Shown: positions 9,658 to 20,080, numbered from the stretch's first letter. The stretch is DNA of 64,000 nucleotides from Alteromonas aestuariivivens (GCF_003367475.1 NZ_QRHA01000004.1:1-64000); one strand, 5' to 3'. Notes: generated by a model from the sequence alone, not told the origin. Numbers and translations are program-made.

Positions 9658-10089
9658 TCGCTACCTTCATTGATACACTAAACCTCATTCATTTTTCCCA
9701 GTATTGGAATCATTGGTGACTTTTGAGTTGGATGTTATCAAATGTTCTGTTCCATATCTTTATGAATACCAAACTTTAAACTGAAACTAGATCGAGCAGG
9801 CTTGCCGCCTTGACACATCTGCTGTGGACTAGATCCAGAACGAACAACTCAGCTAGCCTGACTCAATCATTCTTGTTGACAATGGCCATCACTTCGCATT
9901 TCCTTCACACTTATCTCGCAAATAAACTCCAGGCTTGATCGCAGATCACCAATACCATCACCTACGCTTCCAGGACACTTTTCCGATCTGGTAATCCTGT
10001 CATCTGGAGTTACCGGGATATTATAGAAACATGAGCGGTTTAGCTAAAATAACTGCAGTAACCAACAGCAAAAAAAATTTGCTACTCCT
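9658..10089. other. 432-bp non-coding gap inside the glycan operon
   Basis: Most neighbours in this locus overlap or are spaced by tens of bases, but here no reading frame of useful length exists on either strand. Base composition looks less A/T-rich than the flanking glycosyltransferase genes. I see no inverted terminal repeats, transposase fragment or strong terminator. The last bases hold only a short A/T palindrome (10069-10083). It may be the scar of a deleted gene or insertion, or may carry a promoter for the GT61-rfb-ugd part. Confidence 0.5.
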
Positions 10090-10953
10090 TTATATGTAAC
10101 GGTAAGAATTTATAAATTTCTTACCGAGCCATGTAGAACTGCGCGATAAATTTAAGTTAAAAACGTCCAGCATGTTTAAATCATATCTTTCCAAAAAGTA
10201 CTTCATTAAATTTTGAACAGCTTGATCATTACCACCATTTTTGTTTATTTTCCGATAAAGTGTATTTTCATCTTCAGTACCCATATCCTCAAAGGCTTCT
10301 TGTAGCGATGAAGCTAAGAGCACAGACTTTACACCGTTAACAGCTGTGTAAAATTTCAACCACAAATCATCTGCGTGATTACAAACACGAAGTGCTGTAT
10401 CTATATCAATCACATCCGGATGAAAATATTCCGGTTTATAAATAATGCCATCTTTCCCGGTTCCCACGGTTTTTATATCAGGTATCAATACCGACTCATC
10501 AGAGTGAGTCCACTTTTTATATCGATGGATAGAACGCTGATCACAACTAAGAACCCTGCCTCGGTATGCCACGACAGAATTGTGAACTTTTGCATTATCA
10601 ACAAGCTTTTGTAACCAAGTTGATGGGTACTTTGTGTCGTCATCTACTGTCACTAAGTAAGTGAAGTCTTCCTTATCTTGAAAATAGTCTTTCAATAATG
10701 GAATAAACTTTCGATATGGGCCTAAATTTTTTGTGTAATTAATAGAGAACTTATTTCCGTGTTGATCAGCTAAAGCCTGCAATTCGATTGGGATATCTAA
10801 AATCCCTTCATCCAGCAAATAAGCTTCCTTGGAAATAAATAGCTTAATTTGGAAAGGGATAGTGCAATTTTGACCAAGTAAAGATTGGATTACGTGATGC
10901 AAACTATTAATACGTGAATGAATTGTAGTTAGACTTATTATTACTTTTTCCAT
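10090..10953 (-). CDS. GT-A-type glycosyltransferase
   Basis: A 287-residue protein resembling GT2-like enzymes. It opens with VIISLTTIHSRI, has YLVTVDDDTKYPSTWLQKLV (DDD metal/nucleotide motif, about residues 100-120) and an acceptor-side NHADDLWLKFY. I prefer ATG 10953, with AGGTG 8 nt upstream, over a GTG at 10962 that overlaps the preceding stop. The start is essentially coupled to the end of the 693-residue gene at 10959. The sugar specificity cannot be predicted. It is the last gene before the non-coding gap. Confidence 0.75.
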   Translation of the reverse strand: MEKVIISLTTIHSRINSLHHVIQSLLGQNCTIPFQIKLFISKEAYLLDEGILDIPIELQALADQHGNKFSINYTKNLGPYRKFIPLLKDYFQDKEDFTYLVTVDDDTKYPSTWLQKLVDNAKVHNSVVAYRGRVLSCDQRSIHRYKKWTHSDESVLIPDIKTVGTGKDGIIYKPEYFHPDVIDIDTALRVCNHADDLWLKFYTAVNGVKSVLLASSLQEAFEDMGTEDENTLYRKINKNGGNDQAVQNLMKYFLERYDLNMLDVFNLNLSRSSTWLGKKFINSYRYI

Positions 10954-10958
10954 ACCAT

Positions 10959-13040
10959 TCACACCTGCTCAGTAGCCTTTTTAGCTTTCATCAAATCAAT
11001 TTTTCGGCGATAAAATATAAGTTGGTCACCATTAAAATATTCGTACATTGACGAAACTGTAGTCAATGATGAGCGCATAAAGTACAAGGGTGCATCCAAA
11101 CGTACCACTGAATCAGCCCCTGCAATTTGTTCAATTCTAGTTCTAAAGTCTATGTCACCACGGGAACGATAGTTTCTGAAACCGCCAATCAGGCCAATCA
11201 ATTCGCGTTTAAATAAGAGGGTGGCGGGTCCATCCCCCAACACCAAAAGATTCCTAGGATCATCAACAGACAATCTACCGTCATCAGAATATCTAACATG
11301 TTTGGTAAAGCACGCCAAAGCGCTACTCTTGTTCAACGCACGCACTTGTAGTGCCAGCCTTTCGGGGTGGCTCACATCATCATCGTCCTGAATTGCAATA
11401 AAGTCGCCTTGTGACAAACCAATAGCCGTATTGCGGCTAACGTACTGGCCAACATTGGTGTCATTTCGATGATATAACACACGCCGTGAGGACGTTGTTT
11501 TGCAAAGCGATTCAATTTGCAGGCTTTTTTCTTTTGTTGAACAATCGTCAATGACGATAATCTCAAGATTTGGATAATTTTGACTAAGGACTGAATTCAA
11601 CGCCTTTTCTAAAAACGAGATATCAGGATTAAAGGTGGTAACAATCACCGAAATCAACCCGAAGTCATGGGCTCGTGGTATAGTTTTATTCTCGAGAACA
11701 CTATCAAAAATACTGATTAGATCGTACTTAGTATTTTCGGGGAGCACTGGGGATGCGCCATTAACGCGAAGAACCTCATTGATAATCTGGTTACTTAAAC
11801 TTTTTAATCCAAGCGCAGCGCTTAACGTAAGGCTCTCCTGACTGTTAATAACAGGCAAGCCCCGCTCAATCATTGCCCTACACAAAAAAGCCAACTTTTC
11901 ACCGTCATCGAGCTCCTGAGGCAGCAAACTATACAAGTATATTATTTTGCTGAGGCTCAAGCTCTTAACATCCATTTGTCTCAACAACATGGAGAGGTCA
12001 CTTGCATCAACCGGAATTTCTAGTGAGCGTCGTACATCACGGTATACATCATTAAAATCATTTTCTTTGAATGAGAATATTTTTTCTAATATTTTGCCAA
12101 ACGGGTAACTCTTAAGCCATTCTCTATTTGTCCCAGAACAGAAATAATAGGCTCTGAACAATAATTTAGCGTGAGGTGTCTTAGCCGTGCTGAGCTGAGA
12201 AAATAGGTGTTGTAAAACACTCAGATGAGAGACAAAGTTTATTTTTATAGGTGACCGCGACAATGTTTCTATAGTTCTTTCATAATTGCGAACATTAGAT
12301 ACAGGTTTTTCCAGATTTGCTGATTCGAAGATAGCAGATGCTATTTCAGCGTCTTGCGCTACGCTCAATACCACCGCAATAAACGCATCTTGCGAATGAG
12401 AACTGGTTGGTATATTTACTGATGAGAGTTTTCTAATTATCTTTTCTCTGTCTGTAGGAACTGAAGCAAGAACCTGCTGCAAACATCTAATATTCCTAGA
12501 GTCTTTGACAAATCTTTCATCACCAAACAGTTGTTCTAAGTTAGCGAGTAAGCTTTCAGTCAGTATACTTTCCGAACCGCTCAACAGCGCTATATTAGTC
12601 AGCCGATCTATAGCGCTGATTAAAAACCTTGGCTCAGCAAGCAATAAATCAATTTGCTTTTTTAGCTTAGGTAGAAGAATCACGTCTGCTGACATAAGCT
12701 GCTCTAGTTCAATGAGTCTGCTAGAAAGCTCTTCGTTATCAACGGAATAGGCACTTGTTAGCGCGTTACTTAAACCCATTAGGCCTGCGGTAACGGCTTC
12801 CTCTAGTAAAGGTGCATTCTTAGGTATCTCTGCACTTGAAATTGTAGCAACAGATGATGCATCTAAATTTTTGGCTGAAAGATTCGTGGACAGCGTAGGA
12901 AGGCCATTTTCTTCTTTTAAATCAAAAGAAAAAGAGATGTCTCCTACATATTCATCAAATTCACTCTCCTTAACAGAAGAGATGCCAAGCACTCTGGAAG
13001 CAAACGTTTTGAAGGAAGAATATCTATGATGATTATGCAT
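10959..13040 (-). CDS. family 2 glycosyltransferase with large helical N-terminal region
   Basis: A 693-residue protein with a GT2 domain in roughly the last 230 residues. It shows LISVIVTTFNPD, IIVIDDCSTKE, NTAIGLSQGDFIAIQDDDD and VSHPERLALQ, a motif set almost repeated in the GT2 domain of the gene at 27915. About 450 preceding residues are predominantly helical with no recognisable motif, possibly a TPR-like scaffold. Its start overlaps the end of the small gene at 13033 and its stop touches the next gene, so it is embedded in the operon. Donor unknown. Confidence 0.82.
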   Translation of the reverse strand: MHNHHRYSSFKTFASRVLGISSVKESEFDEYVGDISFSFDLKEENGLPTLSTNLSAKNLDASSVATISSAEIPKNAPLLEEAVTAGLMGLSNALTSAYSVDNEELSSRLIELEQLMSADVILLPKLKKQIDLLLAEPRFLISAIDRLTNIALLSGSESILTESLLANLEQLFGDERFVKDSRNIRCLQQVLASVPTDREKIIRKLSSVNIPTSSHSQDAFIAVVLSVAQDAEIASAIFESANLEKPVSNVRNYERTIETLSRSPIKINFVSHLSVLQHLFSQLSTAKTPHAKLLFRAYYFCSGTNREWLKSYPFGKILEKIFSFKENDFNDVYRDVRRSLEIPVDASDLSMLLRQMDVKSLSLSKIIYLYSLLPQELDDGEKLAFLCRAMIERGLPVINSQESLTLSAALGLKSLSNQIINEVLRVNGASPVLPENTKYDLISIFDSVLENKTIPRAHDFGLISVIVTTFNPDISFLEKALNSVLSQNYPNLEIIVIDDCSTKEKSLQIESLCKTTSSRRVLYHRNDTNVGQYVSRNTAIGLSQGDFIAIQDDDDVSHPERLALQVRALNKSSALACFTKHVRYSDDGRLSVDDPRNLLVLGDGPATLLFKRELIGLIGGFRNYRSRGDIDFRTRIEQIAGADSVVRLDAPLYFMRSSLTTVSSMYEYFNGDQLIFYRRKIDLMKAKKATEQV

Positions 13041-13647
13041 TCCGACTCACTCCGCCCAGCGCTTGAACTATCTTTCTTTTTTCTTGGAATCCATGATTTA
13101 AATAATGCACCAAAGGGTTAATTGGCGAAGTAGCAACATCGCTATTAGCTTCCAAATAAGCCTTTGTTGAAAAGTGAGGGCTGGGATCATTTAATCTGGT
13201 ATAGCCATCCAGTAAATAATGTTTCGCGATATCACTTGGACTGCCATCAATTCCATATTGGTTTCGGTACCACTCAGAATCGAACAACTCACTAGCCAAG
13301 ATGGTCTGAATGTCTTTACCCATAGCTTCGTTGTTTAAAAAAATTTTTTTAAACACAGTTGCAGCGAGTTTCCTACATACGCGGTAAAATTTAGAAGAGT
13401 AGCGATATCGAATAAGAGCGTCGGAGTAGAACTTCGCACTGTTCTGGTATGCTTGCTCATCAAAAACCTTAACAATTGTTTTAGAAACTTTCGTACTTGC
13501 AAGCCTGGCTCTTCGGGATTTCGAAGTATTTTTTATAAATATTTCAGGATACAGTGCCTTAATATTGCCTTGGGTTAATGCGCCAAAATCTGATGGCGTT
13601 TCAAGACCATCAAAGGCATCTTGAAATAAGCTTTCGTTACTTTTCAT
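13033..13647 (-). CDS. small protein with two WYL/YPDV-type modules
   Basis: About 204 residues if started at ATG 13647; an ATG at 13737 in the same frame would give 234. Neither has a strong ribosome site, so the start is uncertain. The C-terminal part has two copies of a roughly 40-residue module: FDSEWYRNQYGID with HYLLDGY, then FSTKAYLEANSDV with HYLNHGFQEKR. The same module occurs in the proteins at 26348 and 27915. There is no catalytic domain, which suggests a binding or assembly role. The stop overlaps the start of the glycosyltransferase at 13040, indicating translational coupling. Confidence 0.7.
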   Translation of the reverse strand: MKSNESLFQDAFDGLETPSDFGALTQGNIKALYPEIFIKNTSKSRRARLASTKVSKTIVKVFDEQAYQNSAKFYSDALIRYRYSSKFYRVCRKLAATVFKKIFLNNEAMGKDIQTILASELFDSEWYRNQYGIDGSPSDIAKHYLLDGYTRLNDPSPHFSTKAYLEANSDVATSPINPLVHYLNHGFQEKRKIVQALGGVSRNA

Positions 13648-13772
13648 ATTATTGCTTTGCGAAGAGGTTGATTTGATGAAGTAATCTACTTTACGCCGAT
13701 GCGTTGTAAATCTGTCTATCGCGGGATGGTAACACATTAAAAAACTCGGGTATATTCGCTTTCAAAAAGTGG

Positions 13773-14801
13773 TCAACTACACACAGTGTGTAGTATTCCC
13801 AGAACTTCCCTTACGACTCGATGTCGTTCGCTATGTAAATTTTCCGGATCACTGAAGAGTGACTGCAACTTGCAGACAGTTGTGTAATAAGCTTCCATAT
13901 TAACCTGATTTGGATGCCAGTTTGAGATCACATCTTTAGCACTATTTTCGCTAGAGCCAAATAAATTGACGACGCTTTCTTCTTCGACCAGTTCAAATAC
14001 GCGATGATTGGAATTAGCGAAATAGAGAGGAACACTTCTCAAAGCAAAAGCATCAAATATTTTTTCTGTGATGTAATTACTTAACAAGGTGTTTTCTAGG
14101 GCCGAAAATAACGGAAATTTATTCTTGAACTTCACAATCTTATCGAGATGCCAATCGGGCAAAGTTTGCCTTGGTGCGCAATTCCCCCACCCTAACCCGT
14201 AAACATTTGCCGCAGAGTTCGCCAATAATTCGGCTAAGTTTGTTCGGTATGATGAAAGCGCCAAATTGCCAAACTTATTCGAGAAAACTACATTGTTAAA
14301 TCTTCTTTGCTGCAAAAAGCAGACCTTAGTATTCAATGCCGCCCAATGCTTTCGTAGATTCCCTTCGTTGAAGTCATTTACAAAGTGAGTCAGTTCGTAA
14401 GCATATCTTGCAAAATAAAAACTTTCGGTGGTTAAAAAATATGGTACCTTCTTAAATTTGAATACGTTACTATTAAAGAAGTTAGCAACAAAAAATTCAT
14501 ATTCTTCTTCCCCGTTAGTCCAAGTACTTTTGTTAGTTAATGGGTCATTGTTGGAGAGCAGATCCCACAATGGCTCCTCAGATAGAACCAATATCCGTAT
14601 TCCGTCTCTGGTTTTTAGAAGCGGACCATATTCTTCAATTAACCCCTTCAAGTCTACTGAAAAGCCCAACACAACGAGGTCTGCACGCTTAACATCATCG
14701 ACATAATTTATGTATTGGTTAAATAATTGTTGATACTCAGAATAAACCAAAGGAGTTCTATTCGAATGCCGACCGAACAAACACACATTAATTTTTGACA
14801 T
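13773..14801 (-). CDS. GT10-type fucosyltransferase
   Basis: A 342-residue protein. Residues 235-262 carry the hallmark of alpha-1,3/4-fucosyltransferases (GT10): ENT, then SNYITEKIFDAFALRSVPLY, equivalent to the YVTEKIFDAF..G.VPIYWG block that binds GDP-fucose. An upstream LLSNSAANVYGLGWG segment also fits the family's second Rossmann half. GAGGC lies just before ATG 14801. GDP-fucose genes gmd and fcl are two and three genes away in the same operon, which strongly supports GDP-L-fucose as donor. The acceptor is unknown. Confidence 0.82.
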   Translation of the reverse strand: MSKINVCLFGRHSNRTPLVYSEYQQLFNQYINYVDDVKRADLVVLGFSVDLKGLIEEYGPLLKTRDGIRILVLSEEPLWDLLSNNDPLTNKSTWTNGEEEYEFFVANFFNSNVFKFKKVPYFLTTESFYFARYAYELTHFVNDFNEGNLRKHWAALNTKVCFLQQRRFNNVVFSNKFGNLALSSYRTNLAELLANSAANVYGLGWGNCAPRQTLPDWHLDKIVKFKNKFPLFSALENTLLSNYITEKIFDAFALRSVPLYFANSNHRVFELVEEESVVNLFGSSENSAKDVISNWHPNQVNMEAYYTTVCKLQSLFSDPENLHSERHRVVREVLGILHTVCS

Positions 14802-14821
14802 TGCCTCGGTTTTCCCTGAAT

Positions 14822-15697
14822 TTAATGTAAAAACGAAAAAGCAAACTCGAGCAAAACTCGAATATACTGCTCATTTTCCTTAGAGTAACAATTCAAGAAT
14901 TGCCTGGATTCATTGAATTCATTAATGGAAACACTCAGGTTTTCATTCGGATTGGGGGAGAAGTAAAGTTTCTTCCATATTCGCGATATCAAACGATGGA
15001 AGTTATCAGGTAAAAATGCTAATTCATTTATATCATCAGACGGTAATACAGGAAGAACTCCCAGTTCTATGCATTTACAAACCATTTTAACCTGAACTTC
15101 ATTGCTGCCTCTGCAAACCAGTACATCTGCACTTGAAATGAACTCTTCAATGAACTTATTACAAAGGTTATCAGATGCATCAACCTCTATACGCTCTAAC
15201 GGCGCACAACTGGAAAAGACAACACGCCCATCGTCTGCTTCTACACGTTCAATATTGCCTAAATCGTGAAGCGTAAGCTCAAGGGTAGAGCCGGTTTTCC
15301 CCATAGGACGCACATTGGCAAGTTTACCGCTTGATGTTTTGATGCCCATAGCTGAAATGCAAGGCAAGAAAATAAGCGTTATACCAAATGCAGCAAACTC
15401 ATTTAATGCCTGCTCATCAAAATAGAATGTGACAAAAAGGTGGGTTACACCCATTGCAGCGACCTGTTCAGGGTATTTAATGGCTAGCTGCGCACTGCAT
15501 ACAGAAATACAACTATGCTGGCTAATTTCCCTAACTTCGAATAGCACCGAACCAGATTCATGAGCCTTACACCACAGGTACCACTGCACTGACAAATAGC
15601 TGTTTCGTCGGAAGCACTGCGTAAATAATTGCAGATGTTCAAATACATCCAGTTCAATACCATAACAACTTGGAAACCTAGAATGGCTTTTGATCAT
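14822..15697 (-). CDS. unrecognised protein of the glycan operon
   Basis: A 291-residue soluble protein that I cannot assign. The stretch ADVLVCRGSNEVQVKMVCKC followed by IELGVLPVLPSDDINELAF looks like the end of a GT-B fold, where an acidic residue and a Gly-Val-Leu-Pro segment follow a helix, so a diverged glycosyltransferase is possible. There is no signal peptide or membrane segment. AAGAG precedes ATG 15697. It lies between fcl and the fucosyltransferase, so a role in fucosylated glycan assembly is likely by context only. Confidence 0.6.
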   Translation of the reverse strand: MIKSHSRFPSCYGIELDVFEHLQLFTQCFRRNSYLSVQWYLWCKAHESGSVLFEVREISQHSCISVCSAQLAIKYPEQVAAMGVTHLFVTFYFDEQALNEFAAFGITLIFLPCISAMGIKTSSGKLANVRPMGKTGSTLELTLHDLGNIERVEADDGRVVFSSCAPLERIEVDASDNLCNKFIEEFISSADVLVCRGSNEVQVKMVCKCIELGVLPVLPSDDINELAFLPDNFHRLISRIWKKLYFSPNPNENLSVSINEFNESRQFLNCYSKENEQYIRVLLEFAFSFLH

Positions 15698-15817
15698 AGA
15701 CTCTTTGAAAAGTGATCCTACAGTGCATTAAAGACCTCTAAAAATGAGGCCGCCGAAATATGTTGGAGGACTTATTTGCATTACGCTAAGCTCTGGACTA
15801 AGCGATTCGCAGAAATA

Positions 15818-16777
15818 CTAGCTACGAAAGCTTTTCTGATTCGCTAAAAACCAGTCAAATGCATGCTTTAGGCCATCCTTCAGATTATAGGTATGCTTCC
15901 ACCCCATGCTGTGAAGCCTTGATACGTCCATTAGCTTACGCGGAGTACCATCGGGTTTGGTGGTATCCCAAACTATTTTCCCCTTGAAGCCCGTAACTTC
16001 TGCAACCGTCTCTACCAGCTCACGTATTGTACAGTCTTCGCCAGTGCCTACGTTAATATGGCTAAGCATAGACTCGGTGTTAGCCTCATAAACCGACTTA
16101 TCCAACTCCATCACATGTACACTGGCTGCTGCCATGTCGTCTACATGAAGGAATTCCCGCATGGGGGTGCCACTGCCCCATGCCACAACTTCAGCATCCC
16201 CTCGCTGCGCAGCCTCATGAAAACGTCGCAATAATGCCGGGATTACGTGTGAGTTTTCTGGGTGAAAGTTATCGTTTGGCCCGTATAAATTGGTAGGCAT
16301 TACCGAACGATAATCTCTACCGTACTGGCGATTGTAACTTTCACACAACTTAATACCCGCAATTTTTGCAATAGCATAGGGTTCGTTAGTTGCTTCGAGT
16401 TTGCCCGTAAGCAAAGCCTCCTCGGTCATTGGCTGATTAGCGAGCTTGGGGTAGATACAACTTGAGCCTAAAAACAACAGCTTTTGTACATCATTCGCAT
16501 GAGCTGCATTAATTATATTTGCTTCTATCATCAAATTTTCATAGATGAATTCAGCGGGGTAGGAGTTATTTGCATGTATTCCGCCTACTTTTGCAGCAGC
16601 TAAATACACCTCGTCAATTTCATTCTGAGAGAAAAACTCACTAACGGCTGATTGACAGGTTAAGTCAAGCTCTGTTCGAGTGCGAGTAATAATTATAACA
16701 TTGTCGCGACTCTTCAAGTGCCTCACTAATGCTGCACCTACCATACCCCTATGGCCTGCAACGAATACGGTTTTCAT
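15818..16777 (-). CDS. fcl: GDP-L-fucose synthase
   Basis: Converts GDP-4-keto-6-deoxymannose to GDP-L-fucose by epimerisation and NADPH reduction. The 319-residue SDR has [16 protein letters not shown] at the N terminus, [29 protein letters not shown] (YxxxK) and [20 protein letters not shown], all typical of Fcl/WcaG. I start at ATG 16777 with AAGGAG 6 nt upstream; the frame runs on to a GTG at 16801. It follows gmd by 57 bp. Together the pair makes GDP-fucose from GDP-mannose. Confidence 0.97.
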   Translation of the reverse strand: MKTVFVAGHRGMVGAALVRHLKSRDNVIIITRTRTELDLTCQSAVSEFFSQNEIDEVYLAAAKVGGIHANNSYPAEFIYENLMIEANIINAAHANDVQKLLFLGSSCIYPKLANQPMTEEALLTGKLEATNEPYAIAKIAGIKLCESYNRQYGRDYRSVMPTNLYGPNDNFHPENSHVIPALLRRFHEAAQRGDAEVVAWGSGTPMREFLHVDDMAAASVHVMELDKSVYEANTESMLSHINVGTGEDCTIRELVETVAEVTGFKGKIVWDTTKPDGTPRKLMDVSRLHSMGWKHTYNLKDGLKHAFDWFLANQKSFRS

Positions 16778-16834
16778 ATTCAACTCCTTAGAAAGGGCCA
16801 CATGTATGGCCCTACAACCAATTCTCGACCATCA

Positions 16835-17950
16835 CTATTCTTTAGCAACTGCAACTGAGTAACCGTGCTTTTTGAGCAACGCGTGTTGCTTGGCTTTTTC
16901 CAAGTCAGAAGCCACCATTTCGGCGCACATTTCTTCTACGGTTATTTCAGGTACCCAACCAAGTTTGGCTTTGGCATTTGCAGGGTCGCCCAATAAGGTT
17001 TCTACCTCTGCAGGGCGGAAATAACGCGGGTCGACTTTGACAATAACGTCCCCCACATTCACACCGGGTGCATTATCACCCACAACAGCAGTAACGGTGG
17101 CTACTTCATCAACGCCTTCACCGCTGAATTCAACCGTAATGCCGGCTTCCTTGCAGCTCATACGCACGAACTCACGCACGGAAATTTGCTTACCCGTAGC
17201 AATTACAAAATCTTCTGCGGTTTCCTGCTGTAGCATCATCCACTGCATACGCACATAGTCTTTTGCATGGCCCCAGTCACGCAGTGCATCCATGTTTCCA
17301 AGGTACAAACATTTCTCTAGCCCTTGCGCTATATTCGCAATTCCGCGAGTGATTTTTCGGGTTACAAAAGTTTCGCCCCGGCGCGGTGATTCGTGATTAA
17401 ACAAAATACCGTTACAGGCATACATTCCATAGGATTCACGGTAATTAACAGTAATCCAGTAGGCATACATTTTTGCTACGGCGTATGGAGAACGGGGATA
17501 AAAAGGAGTAGTTTCCTTCTGTGGAATTTCCTGAACCAGACCATAAAGCTCGGAGGTAGACGCCTGATAAAAACGAGTTTTCTTTTCCAACCCTAGAAAG
17601 CGAATCGCTTCAAGCAATCGCAATGTGCCTATTGCATCCACATCAGCGGTGTATTCAGGTGATTCAAACGATACAGCAACGTGAGATTGGGCACCGAGGT
17701 TGTATACTTCGTCAGGCTGAACTTCCTGAAGAATACGGGTAAGGTTCGAAGTATCCGTTAAATCCCCATAATGTAGGTGAAATTGTGGATTTTCGTTGTG
17801 CGGATCTTCATAAATGTGATCCACACGCTCGGTATTAAACAAAGAGGCACGACGCTTAATACCGTGAACCTCATATCCCTTTTCCAATAAAAATTCGGCT
17901 AAATAAGAGCCGTCCTGGCCGGTTACACCGGTAATTAGAGCCTTCTTCAT
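16835..17950 (-). CDS. gmd: GDP-mannose 4,6-dehydratase
   Basis: First committed step from GDP-mannose to GDP-fucose. The 371-residue extended SDR has [50 protein letters not shown] (catalytic YxxxK), [16 protein letters not shown] and [16 protein letters not shown]. These are diagnostic of Gmd; length is normal. Its ATG shares a base with the stop of the gene at 17950, so it is translated in the operon. No mannose-activating genes (manB, manC) are in the window, so GDP-mannose must come from elsewhere. Confidence 0.97.
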   Translation of the reverse strand: MKKALITGVTGQDGSYLAEFLLEKGYEVHGIKRRASLFNTERVDHIYEDPHNENPQFHLHYGDLTDTSNLTRILQEVQPDEVYNLGAQSHVAVSFESPEYTADVDAIGTLRLLEAIRFLGLEKKTRFYQASTSELYGLVQEIPQKETTPFYPRSPYAVAKMYAYWITVNYRESYGMYACNGILFNHESPRRGETFVTRKITRGIANIAQGLEKCLYLGNMDALRDWGHAKDYVRMQWMMLQQETAEDFVIATGKQISVREFVRMSCKEAGITVEFSGEGVDEVATVTAVVGDNAPGVNVGDVIVKVDPRYFRPAEVETLLGDPANAKAKLGWVPEITVEEMCAEMVASDLEKAKQHALLKKHGYSVAVAKE

Positions 17951-19104
17951 TAATTTTCCATTAATTCATTCATTTCAAAAATCAGTTCACTTTTCATGCA
18001 TTCTGAAAAATCACGAAAACTTCCTAAAAAATTATCAATATTATGTATTTTATCCTCTGTACGACTCTTCACACGCCTATTTAACTCACCGACATCTAGT
18101 TCAGCTATAGCTTTAACATTCTCAGAAATGGATTTTATTCGCCCTTTAGGACAAACGATAGAATCATAAGAATTATCGAAAATGGCCGAGGAAATTTCGA
18201 ACCCCATCTGTTCTAAATAACTAATTGTTCCCGGATTACCTACCATCAAAAGCTCATGACCACAAGCTAAAGCTTTTAAACTCTTTTCAGTAACACGACG
18301 CACCGAACCACTGGTAAATTCACTCTCGGTAACCAAAGACAAAAGTGTATTAGAAAAAAGTTGAGTCGGGAAACTACCTTCTTGTCTAGGGTTAACTCCA
18401 TCTTTCTCAAATTTTGTATACTTGGGACCAAAATCCAATAAATTTTGAAATTGCCGCCTAATAATCATTTCTTCATCTGGCAAAAGCGTTAGCGCAGATT
18501 CCAAAATATCAACACTTAAGTTCCTAGCCAGAAAAGAAACGAAATCCAAATCATCCCTAAAATATTCATTCAATAATGAATACAAAACCAGTCGATGAGG
18601 TTTCGCGATATTGTTGAGAGACAAGATTTTTGATTTACTATCGTCGTACAACCCAAGTCTATCTATAAATTTTTTCCTATCACCAGCCGATTTAAGAAAA
18701 TCCATCCTATTTTTATAGGAATAGATAATGAAATTATAACAAACAGACCTACTTCCATTGTACTTAGAGTATTTATCATTAAAAAAATCGATTCCATTTA
18801 GATTTTGAGTTACAAATAAAACCTTACTTTCGGCACAGGAATTGAAAAACTCTTGGAAATATAAATCTAAAGGCGCAGAACTACCATCTTCTTTTTGCAG
18901 TGCTGGCCCTTCGAAAGAACAATCGAATACGAATTTACGCGCACCTTTATTATACAAATCCCTTGCAAAATCTAGAGCACTCTTATGAGCTGAATTAAAA
19001 TCTATAAACTGAATATTGATAGGATGAAATGTGCTTTGAACATCAATTATTGTTCCCAAATGCTTAATGATAATAGGCGCTTTTCCAACACAATTTATTT
19101 TCAT
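17950..19104 (-). CDS. putative glycosyltransferase-like protein
   Basis: A 384-residue protein, A/T-rich and with no clear family. Near the C terminus [20 protein letters not shown] is followed by [13 protein letters not shown]. This resembles the TEK-centred donor-site block of GT10-like and related GT-B enzymes. The N-terminal 250 residues have no recognisable motif. Its ATG overlaps the previous stop (ATGA) and its stop overlaps gmd's start, so it is tightly coupled on both sides. A role in glycan assembly is inferred from the context and this one motif. Confidence 0.6.
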   Translation of the reverse strand: MKINCVGKAPIIIKHLGTIIDVQSTFHPINIQFIDFNSAHKSALDFARDLYNKGARKFVFDCSFEGPALQKEDGSSAPLDLYFQEFFNSCAESKVLFVTQNLNGIDFFNDKYSKYNGSRSVCYNFIIYSYKNRMDFLKSAGDRKKFIDRLGLYDDSKSKILSLNNIAKPHRLVLYSLLNEYFRDDLDFVSFLARNLSVDILESALTLLPDEEMIIRRQFQNLLDFGPKYTKFEKDGVNPRQEGSFPTQLFSNTLLSLVTESEFTSGSVRRVTEKSLKALACGHELLMVGNPGTISYLEQMGFEISSAIFDNSYDSIVCPKGRIKSISENVKAIAELDVGELNRRVKSRTEDKIHNIDNFLGSFRDFSECMKSELIFEMNELMEN

Positions 19105-20078
19105 TTATAACCCAACCACCTGACATAATTACTCAAGTATGCCTGAGCCAAATTAATATCATCCCCTAACTCATTAAGACAAACAGTTTCTACTTCAGAA
19201 AAATTGTGAGGACTAAGTAAAAGGCTATATACAAAATCAACCACTGAAACAGCTTCCTGTAGTTCCTGTGTAAAACTTCCAATTTCCTGAACAAAAAATC
19301 TAACGTTGATTATCATGCTAAATAATTCCATCAACTCCTGCAATCTTAAATGAACCGATGAATCACAAACAAATATAATTGCTTTAACTTGCAAGTTTAG
19401 AACAGCGTAATCAGAAGGTAAATTAATTTTCGCAGGGAAGCTTTTGAAAGGAGCCAAATTTGAAAATGGACTAGTAATTGGAAAAACTTTTAGCAATGTC
19501 TCATCTACTGATCTATCGCTTATTTTAAACCCACTAAAATCTAGATTTTTGATCCCCAAGAATTCACAAATTTCAGCAGAGCACTGGTGAAGACTTTCAT
19601 ATTCCACAAATGCAATTTCATATGGTGACTCATTTGCAAATTCTTGCCAAATTTGCATAAACCTCATCAAGTCCAATACATCTTGATTAACAGACTTTTT
19701 ATCATTCCACAAATCATTAAATTTTTTTCTCGATTCCTTATTGTCAATATCAAATCCGGGGCCCAGTTCCTTTTCAAACTTTTCTGTTTCAGACCAAATG
19801 TGGCAATAATGCTTCAAAGAGCAACGCGACTTGTATGCTTTAGCAGGATCTCGGTAGATGATTACAATTTTTGTCGATTCAGGAAGGGAAAAATATTTTG
19901 AAAATGGCCCTTCATTGTGACCGGTAAATCGATTAAAAACAGGCAGCCCAACTTTACCTCTTACTGGAATAGTATGGCTGTGGATAAATTCATATTGACT
20001 TGTAGCCTTCATTAATTGGTGTGTTAAAAAAGTTGAGCCAGAACCACCATAACTTGTTACTAGACACAGTTTTTTCAC
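19101..20078 (-). CDS. sulfotransferase-like protein
   Basis: A 325-residue protein with a P-loop-like N terminus LVTSYGGSGSTFLTHQL and IVIIYRDPAKAYKSRC. These match the 5'-phosphosulfate and 3'-phosphate binding segments of PAPS-dependent sulfotransferases. It would add sulfate to a sugar hydroxyl, probably in the cytosol. GTG 20078 is preferred because AGGGGGT lies just upstream; a TTG at 20084 is too close to that site. The C-terminal 130 residues are less conserved. Its stop overlaps the next gene's ATG. It is the first of two different sulfotransferases in the locus. Confidence 0.75.
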   Translation of the reverse strand: MKKLCLVTSYGGSGSTFLTHQLMKATSQYEFIHSHTIPVRGKVGLPVFNRFTGHNEGPFSKYFSLPESTKIVIIYRDPAKAYKSRCSLKHYCHIWSETEKFEKELGPGFDIDNKESRKKFNDLWNDKKSVNQDVLDLMRFMQIWQEFANESPYEIAFVEYESLHQCSAEICEFLGIKNLDFSGFKISDRSVDETLLKVFPITSPFSNLAPFKSFPAKINLPSDYAVLNLQVKAIIFVCDSSVHLRLQELMELFSMIINVRFFVQEIGSFTQELQEAVSVVDFVYSLLLSPHNFSEVETVCLNELGDDINLAQAYLSNYVRWLGYK

Positions 20079-20080
20079 TA

